Source: CAVYVZ01 sp050748045
GTDB lineage: Bacteria > Acidobacteriota > Vicinamibacteria > Vicinamibacterales > UBA2999
Reading direction: 5' to 3'
NCBI GenBank assembly: GCA_050748045.1
Contig: JBOGIW010000276.1
Coordinates: 1 to 7,272 of the forward strand
DNA length: 7,272 nt
Made by a program: the position numbers and the translations under genes. The notes under the pieces were generated by a model. The model had not been told where the DNA came from. It saw only the letters and a program-made list of their open reading frames with translations, and did not search any database. How positions within the stretch are numbered: the first letter of the stretch is position 1; each line of letters starts with the position of its first letter. Shown here piece after piece: positions 1 through 7,272 of this stretch.

Positions 1-1
1 G

Positions 2-790
2 GTCCAAGAAGTATTCGAGTCAGCGAACCGCCCGAAGTACACGAAGCACCGCCACGCGTTCGCCGGCTTGGTTGCTTGCGGCCGGTGCGGTTGTGCCATG
101 ACCGCCGACGTCAAGAAGGGCCGCTACGTGTACTACCACTGCACGGGCGGTCGTGGGCGGTGCGGCAACACATACGTACGCGAAGAGGAACTCTCGCGAC
201 TGTTCGAGGACGTTGTACGCAGGGTACAGATTCCCGTCGACGTCGCGGACTGGATCGCTGAGGCGCTTCGGGAGAGCCAAGGCGACAAGGAGCGGTTCCA
301 CCGCTCGGCCGTCATGCATTTGCAGCAGCAGTACCTCGCAGTCCAGGCCAAACTGGATCGCGCCTACGACGACCGATTGGCCGACCGGATCACGGACGAG
401 TTGTGGCAGAGGAAGTCCGGTGAGTGGGAAGCGGAACTCGCGTCAATCCGTCGAGAGACCGCCAGACACGAGAAGGCGAGCCACGACTACGGGGCCACTG
501 GGTCGAAAATTTTAGAACTCGCGAAAAACGCCCACAATCTGTTCGTTTTGCAGGATTCGCACGAGCAAGCGCGGTTGCTGAAAATGCTGGGATCGAACTC
601 TACCTTTGACCGTGGAAGTCTTTCAGTTTCTTACATTAAGCCGTTCGATCTACTCGTCGACGGCAACGAAACTGGAAATTGGCTGGGTGTTAGGGATTCG
701 AACCCATACCCGTGGTCCAGAGAGCGGTGTGGCATTTCCGTCGGCTTCGGTCCGCTCTGTCCGACGAGCAGAAACACACTGCCGTCCTGA
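2..790 (+). CDS. Large serine recombinase, C-terminal part (5'-truncated by window edge)
   Basis: The open frame enters from the left edge and reads VQEVFESANRPKY before the zinc ribbon, so the true start and the serine catalytic domain lie outside the window. The TTG at 68 lies inside the ribbon and is not a plausible start. Numbering from that TTG, a recombinase zinc beta-ribbon shows C4-x2-C7, then C25 and C32, with the family pattern GLVACGRCG...YVYYHC...RCGN followed by VREEEL. Residues about 85-160 are charged and helical, as in the coiled-coil region of large serine recombinases, which guides synapsis and integration direction. The family cuts and rejoins DNA at att sites of phages and integrative elements. 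The last 30-40 residues (from NWLGVRDSNP) read antisense through a tRNA-like 3' end and are probably not ancestral protein. Bases around 500-560 are AT-richer than the surroundings, consistent with transfer. The family call is firm; the element type is not known. Confidence 0.88.
   Translation, partial: VQEVFESANRPKYTKHRHAFAGLVACGRCGCAMTADVKKGRYVYYHCTGGRGRCGNTYVREEELSRLFEDVVRRVQIPVDVADWIAEALRESQGDKERFHRSAVMHLQQQYLAVQAKLDRAYDDRLADRITDELWQRKSGEWEAELASIRRETARHEKASHDYGATGSKILELAKNAHNLFVLQDSHEQARLLKMLGSNSTFDRGSLSVSYIKPFDLLVDGNETGNWLGVRDSNPYPWSRERCGISVGFGPLCPTSRNTLPS
680..713 (-). other. tRNA 3'-end-like sequence, possible attachment-site relic
   Basis: Read on the - strand this stretch contains a T-loop box GGGTTCGAATCCC followed by TAACACCCAG and a terminal CCA at 682-680, the layout of a tRNA T-arm plus acceptor 3' strand. 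In the standard register only three T-stem pairs form (the outer two are A-A and T-T). No matching 5' acceptor strand (TGGGTGT) appears in the expected 70-95 bases, so this is not a functional tRNA gene. Tails of the RDSNP type on recombinases are commonly antisense reads of tRNA T-arms. The best guess is a partial tRNA copy left by integration of the element; chance resemblance is possible. Confidence 0.3.
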
Positions 791-875
791 CGAAGAAGCC
801 GCGCCACCGGGCCCATCGAATCGCGGCCTGAAGTAAGCCTCCAGCAAGGCGATCCGGCGGGGCGGTCTTGTCCGC

Positions 876-1313
876 CTACTCGATCGACAGGACTTCGGTT
901 ATCGCGAAGCCTTCCTTGCGAGCGGCGGCCGCCAGGCGGTCGTCGAGCGTGACCAGTTCCAGTGATGAGGGTCGCCGTTCCGCGGCGACGAATGCCGCGG
1001 CCAGCTGAAGGGCATCGGCCGCGCGAAGGGGATGGACGCGCAAGAAGCGGATGGCGGCTTCCCGGATGCCGTCGCTCGGGTCCACTTCGTGCCATCCGCC
1101 GGCAAGGCGCTTCAACCGATCGAATGCCTCGATCGCTGCCGCTGCGCCGAGCGCGCCTTCGCGTTCGAGACGCGCAATCGCCGACGCACATTCCACCTCC
1201 GTGGCCCACCAGACGAGCATGGCCGGGTCCGAGGCAGCAAGGGCCTGCAGCGTCTTCGTTGTCGCCTCCGTCATGAGCAGCGGCACGACCGCGGAGGCGT
1301 CCCAGAATCTCAT
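876..1313 (-). CDS. vapC: VapC-like PIN-domain toxin (type II TA ribonuclease)
   Basis: This 145-residue protein has the PIN-domain order of acidic residues that bind Mg2+/Mn2+: D5 in FWDASAVVPLL, E41 in the TEVECASAIARLE helix, D100 in RAADALQLAAA, and D124/D125 in TLDDRLAAAA. Length and motifs match VapC toxins, which cut specific RNAs (tRNA or rRNA loops in studied members); the target here cannot be read from sequence. The ATG at 1313 overlaps the antitoxin stop as ATGA, so translation is probably coupled. The TAG stop at 878-876 lies in a short GC stem (861-876). No catalytic residue is missing, so the toxin looks active. The gene sits 85 bp from the convergent recombinase gene, a typical place for a stabilising toxin-antitoxin pair. 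The specific symbol is a family-level call. Confidence 0.88.
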   Translation of the reverse strand: MRFWDASAVVPLLMTEATTKTLQALAASDPAMLVWWATEVECASAIARLEREGALGAAAAIEAFDRLKRLAGGWHEVDPSDGIREAAIRFLRVHPLRAADALQLAAAFVAAERRPSSLELVTLDDRLAAAARKEGFAITEVLSIE

Positions 1314-1606
1314 CGGCCTTCGCGACGCTCGTCCAAAAGGGCGCGAACGCCCGAGGCTCCCCTTTTCGCCCGCGGCGGCCTGGTCCCGAACAGGGCTTTG
1401 GGCGCGATACCCCGCGCCGGTCGCACCACGCCTTCGCGGACCAGCCGTGCCAGCCGGTCGTCGTCCTCAGCACTGAGGCTGCTCACGGGCTCCAGCCTCG
1501 CAACTGGCCGACCGCGATCGACGATGAGCACGGGCGACCCGCCCTTCACGCTGTCGATCAGCGCACTGAGGTTGTTCTTGGCTTCGGTGATGCTGGCCTT
1601 CTTCAT
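1310..1606 (-). CDS. Phd/YefM-family antitoxin (VapB role)
   Basis: The N-terminus MKKASITEAKNNLSALIDSV, followed by GGSPVLIVDRGRPVARLEP, is the classic Phd/YefM (prevent-host-death) DNA-binding and dimerisation fold, residues about 1-45. The remaining 50 residues are rich in Arg, Asp and Glu and should wrap and inhibit the PIN toxin. At 98 residues it is somewhat longer than the usual 75-85, the extra length being in the C-terminal toxin-binding part (PRAKRGASGVRALLDERREGR). It precedes the toxin gene with a 4-bp ATGA overlap, the usual order for autoregulated type II operons. I see no Shine-Dalgarno sequence in front of the ATG at 1606. A promoter is placed so that transcription would start at the A of this ATG, which suggests leaderless translation. 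Pairing of a Phd-type antitoxin with a PIN toxin is a known combination. Confidence 0.88.
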   Translation of the reverse strand: MKKASITEAKNNLSALIDSVKGGSPVLIVDRGRPVARLEPVSSLSAEDDDRLARLVREGVVRPARGIAPKALFGTRPPRAKRGASGVRALLDERREGR

Positions 1607-1622
1607 ATAGCCAGAATAGCCA
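1607..1622 (-). repeat. Tandem TGGCTAT repeat over the -10 region, candidate operator
   Basis: On the - strand TGGCTAT occurs twice (1622-1616 and 1613-1607), offset by 9 bases, directly in front of the antitoxin ATG and covering the -10 box. Phd-type antitoxins repress their own operons by binding short repeats over the promoter, so this is a reasonable operator candidate. Known Phd sites are usually palindromic, and seven bases can repeat by chance. Confidence 0.3.
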
Positions 1623-1641
1623 TTTCAGTGCAGCTACTCAA
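1613..1641 (-). promoter_or_regulatory. Predicted sigma70-type promoter of the toxin-antitoxin operon (leaderless)
   Basis: On the - strand, -35 TTGAGT (1641-1636) and -10 TATTCT (1618-1613) are separated by exactly 17 bases; each matches the consensus at 4 of 6 positions. Six bases separate the -10 from the antitoxin ATG, so the expected +1 is the A of the start codon. This agrees with the missing ribosome-binding site. It is a prediction from hexamers and spacing only. Confidence 0.5.
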
Positions 1642-1818
1642 GCGGTGCCCTGTCATGGAGCAGCGCACTGCCGCAGAATCTGTCTCAGCGATGGCTCAGT
1701 CGAAGAGCAGAAGATATTCTGGTTCGAAGTCGTAAGTGATTGAAACACCAAGGGTTGCTGGCTGGTGACGCGTGGCCCGCAACGTGGCGTGTCAATCGCT
1801 GTCCGGGCAGTTGATTCC

Positions 1819-1835
1819 GTCAGGGTCCTCCTGAC
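1819..1835 (-). terminator. Small hairpin downstream of the beta-propeller gene, weak terminator candidate
   Basis: GTCAGG at 1819-1824 and CCTGAC at 1830-1835 form a perfect 6-bp stem with a 5-base loop, about 40 bases past the stop codon of the 1873-3792 gene. No T-run follows on the - strand, so intrinsic termination would be poor. The rest of 1642-1872 holds no gene or repeat that I can support. Confidence 0.25.
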
Positions 1836-1872
1836 CGAACGAGGCGATAGCGCGACCAGCGGAGAACCGCTG

Positions 1873-3784
<1,912 letters not shown>

Positions 3785-3792
<8 letters not shown>

Positions 3793-4027
3793 GGTCAGGC
3801 CACTTTGTCAACGTGGGTCGGTCCAGCGCGTCGGGTTGACGGCGTTCATCCGGTTGCAACGCGGGATAGAGCGATCCGGTTTCGACCTTGAGCAGGTCCT
3901 CGGACTGCGCGCGGATCGCCTGGCTAATACCATGGCCGTGCTGGGGCCCCACTGGAGGATCCGGAGGATGCATGTCGAGAGTGCCCTGGAGGAGCTCGAG
4001 GCGCCGGTCGGCGGGAGTCTTCGCCAT
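3785..4027 (-). pseudogene. padR-family regulator remnant, frameshifted and C-terminally truncated
   Basis: The start MAKTPADRRLELLQGTLDM and the later GPQHGHGISQAIRAQSEDLL, then KVETGSLYPAL, are the winged-helix N-terminus of PadR repressors often found with duplicated-permease (ADOP) genes in Acidobacteriota. Between them the frame reads HPPDPPV, while the alternative frame gives the expected ILRILQWGP. A 2-base loss after GTLDM followed by a 1-base loss in a G-run (near QWGP) would explain this and restore the frame. A second pair (one extra A, one missing G) turns the expected HRMERR into QPDERR. The normal C-terminal half (family about 105-115 residues) is replaced by a short unrelated tail, giving 80 residues. 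The recognition helix region is damaged and the dimerisation half missing, so it is probably not functional. No permease gene follows; the next gene is the beta-propeller protein. Confidence 0.75.
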
Positions 4028-4071
4028 AGCTGTAGAGCATCTACGGCTTTGGACGTAGATCGTCTACAGCT
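4028..4071 (-). promoter_or_regulatory. 44-bp dyad operator with embedded promoter in front of the padR remnant
   Basis: Two 18-base arms (16 of 18 complementary) flank an 8-base centre. Each arm contains its own perfect dyad GTAGA-N3-TCTAC (4032-4044 and 4055-4067), with centres 23 bp apart, and the site ends right at the padR ATG. On the - strand TAGACG (4066-4061) and TAGATG (4043-4038) lie 17 bases apart, like a weak -35/-10 pair, one in each dyad. A repressor on both dyads would cover the promoter. A PadR-type autoregulatory operator is the natural reading. The region 4072-4159 upstream shows no other feature. Confidence 0.6.
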
Positions 4072-4159
4072 GTTCCCGGGAGCGGATGAGGTCCGTCGTG
4101 CCGCCGCGCTTTGGTGAGATCCTCGCCGAGATCCAACACCAGCGTCCTCGGGTGGCGAC

Positions 4160-6136
<1,977 letters not shown>

Positions 6137-6227
6137 AACCCGATCCGCGTTCCCGTTCCGACGTGTGAAGGTAGTGGACTGGAACAGCGCGGAGTATCAC
6201 GCCGAGTGCCGGCCGATGGCGCCAGGT

Positions 6228-6728
6228 TCAGTACCGCGGTGGGATAGGCGGGGGAGGCGGTGGCCCGCCGAGCGCGCGCGGCACGTCGTTGCGCCAGAAG
6301 AACAGGGCGCCGAGCAGGCCTCCGAGCGTGCCGAAGATGAGCCCCGCGAAGAGCATGAGGACGAACCCGACCACGTGCCCGAACAGACCGTCCTCACGCT
6401 GGCGCATCACTTCGAGCGTGTCCCGGACCTCGGGCGGAAAGTCGTACCCTCCGCCGAGAAGCTCCGCGAGCATCCGTTCCTGGAGCGGCGCCACGAGCGT
6501 ACTGACGGCCATCGACGCGATGAGAAAGACGAACGCGCCGACGATGCCCGCGAGCAGGCCGTCGAGCGCGCCGCGCGCGGGAGCGTTCGGCCGGCCGGGC
6601 GCCTGGTCGAGGTACGCCGCCAGCATGCCGCCGCCGAGGATCCAGAGACAGCAGCAGTTGGCCAGGTTGATCACCGGCAGCGCCGACAGCACGCCGATGA
6701 AGAGGCCGCCGAGCAGGACCGGCTGCAT
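6228..6728 (-). CDS. Small multi-pass membrane protein of unknown function
   Basis: I do not recognise a named family. The 166 residues have hydrophobic segments at about 3-21, 25-40, 54-79 and 117-145, glycine-rich in the last (GLIFGTLGGLLGALFF). A Cys triplet (C25-C27) sits in NCCCLWILGGG at the start of the second segment, an arrangement I associate with uncharacterised acidobacterial membrane proteins. A polar loop (81-115) separates the third and fourth segments. The C-terminus is six prolines followed by IPPRY, which would need EF-P for smooth translation. The ATG at 6728 overlaps the upstream stop as TGATG, so translation is likely coupled to the inositol-3-phosphate synthase gene; a TTG three bases earlier is the alternative start. 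A role linked to inositol lipid or envelope is only suggested by that coupling. Confidence 0.75.
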   Translation of the reverse strand: MQPVLLGGLFIGVLSALPVINLANCCCLWILGGGMLAAYLDQAPGRPNAPARGALDGLLAGIVGAFVFLIASMAVSTLVAPLQERMLAELLGGGYDFPPEVRDTLEVMRQREDGLFGHVVGFVLMLFAGLIFGTLGGLLGALFFWRNDVPRALGGPPPPPPIPPRY

Positions 6729-7272
6729 CAATCGTAGTACTCGCGGCCGAGGTGCGTGATGAGCTCCTCGCCCTTCATGAACCGCAATGTGTTCTTCAGC
6801 TTCATGAGCTGAATGAACAGATCGTGCTCAGGGTACACCTCGGGGGCGTGCATCGGGCTCTTGAAATAGAACGACAGCCACTCCTGGATGCCCGACATGC
6901 CCGCCCGCTTCGCCAGGTCGAGGAAGAGCGCCGTGTCGAGCACGATCGGCGCCGCCAGGATGCTGTCGCGGCACAGGAAGTTGATCTTGAGCTGCATCGG
7001 GTAGCCGAGCCAGCCCACGAGATCGATGTTGTCCCAGCCTTCCTTGTTGTCGCCGCGCGGCGGGTAGTAGTTGATCCGCACCACGTGGCAGAGATCCTCG
7101 TACAGCCCGGGATACAGGTGCGGCTGGAAGATGTAGTCGAGGACCGACTTCTTGCTCTCTTCCTTGGTCTTGAACGACTCCGGATCGTCCAGCACCTCGC
7201 CATCCCGGTTACCCAGGATGTTGGTGGAGTACCACCCGCGCACGCCGAGCAGGCGCGCCTTGAGGCCCGGGG
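6728..7272 (-). CDS. ino1: Inositol-3-phosphate synthase, C-terminal half (5' end beyond window)
   Basis: The enzyme isomerises glucose 6-phosphate to 1L-myo-inositol 3-phosphate with bound NAD, the first step to inositol lipids and related solutes. The frame enters from the right edge as PGLKARLLGVRGWYSTN; the GTG at 7243 is internal and not the start. The visible 180 residues contain STNILGNRDGEVL (15-27), FKTKEESKKSV (33-43), NYYPPRGDNKEGWDN (67-81), GWLGYPMQLKINFLCRDS (86-103), LSFYFKSPM (132-140) and the terminal GEELITHLGREYYD. By alignment from memory with yeast Ino1, K36, K40, K76 and K137 would match catalytic Lys369, 373, 412 and 489. About half of a roughly 360-residue bacterial enzyme is present. 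The stop overlaps the ATG of the membrane-protein gene, so the two form one transcription unit. Confidence 0.95.
   Translation of the reverse strand, partial: PGLKARLLGVRGWYSTNILGNRDGEVLDDPESFKTKEESKKSVLDYIFQPHLYPGLYEDLCHVVRINYYPPRGDNKEGWDNIDLVGWLGYPMQLKINFLCRDSILAAPIVLDTALFLDLAKRAGMSGIQEWLSFYFKSPMHAPEVYPEHDLFIQLMKLKNTLRFMKGEELITHLGREYYD

Noticed and set aside
650..847. Short - strand frames across the recombinase tail
   Set aside because: They cover the tRNA-like segment and show no protein-family signal.
861..876. GGCGG/CCGCC hairpin with 6-base loop at the vapC stop codon
   Set aside because: Only a 5-bp stem in high-GC DNA and no T-run on either strand; not enough for a terminator call.
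6137..6227. Search for an acs promoter between acs and the membrane-protein gene
   Set aside because: No -35/-10 pair with suitable spacing was found; a TATGCT lies at the start region but lacks a matching -35.

Overview
This is a high-GC bacterial chromosomal segment, most likely from an Acidobacteriota-type genome (inference). The pointers are a decayed PadR gene with the N-terminal signature I associate with acidobacterial PadR/duplicated-permease loci (LLQGTLDM, HGHGI, VETGSLYPAL), a membrane-anchored BamB-like beta-propeller protein, and a bacterial inositol-3-phosphate synthase. Only the recombinase lies on the + strand; everything else is on the - strand.

Layout. (i) 2-790 (+): C-terminal part of a large serine recombinase, cut by the window start. 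Its last codons run through a sequence that, on the - strand, looks like the 3' end of a tRNA (T-loop plus CCA), a possible attachment-site relic. (ii) 876-1606 (-): a complete type II toxin-antitoxin operon, Phd/YefM-type antitoxin then VapC-like PIN toxin, joined by an ATGA overlap and preceded by a promoter placed so that the transcript would begin at the antitoxin ATG. (iii) 1607-1872: intergenic, holding that promoter and a small hairpin. (iv) 1873-3792 (-): five transmembrane helices, an Ala/Pro-rich linker with a perfect 21-bp in-frame direct repeat, and a PQQ/BamB-like beta-propeller predicted to lie in the periplasm. (v) 3785-4027 (-): a padR remnant with paired, mutually compensating frameshifts and a lost C-terminus, preceded by an intact 44-bp dyad (4028-4071) made of two GTAGA-N3-TCTAC sites. 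(vi) 4160-6136 (-): full-length acetyl-CoA synthetase. (vii) 6228-6728 (-): a small Cys- and Pro-rich membrane protein of unknown function, coupled by TGATG to (viii) 6728 to beyond 7272 (-): the C-terminal half of inositol-3-phosphate synthase.

How the parts fit. The left 1.6 kb looks like the edge of a mobile or genomic island (recombinase, tRNA-like end, toxin-antitoxin pair). The right 5.5 kb looks like core chromosome, with housekeeping metabolism (acetate activation, inositol phosphate synthesis) and an envelope protein. Between them the PadR locus has been eroded, and its operator now lies upstream of the beta-propeller gene. I see no CRISPR array, rRNA or intact tRNA, and no convincing multi-gene novel defence or biosynthetic system. 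The most interesting items are the preserved operator in front of a broken regulator, the leaderless toxin-antitoxin promoter, and the tRNA-like recombinase tail.
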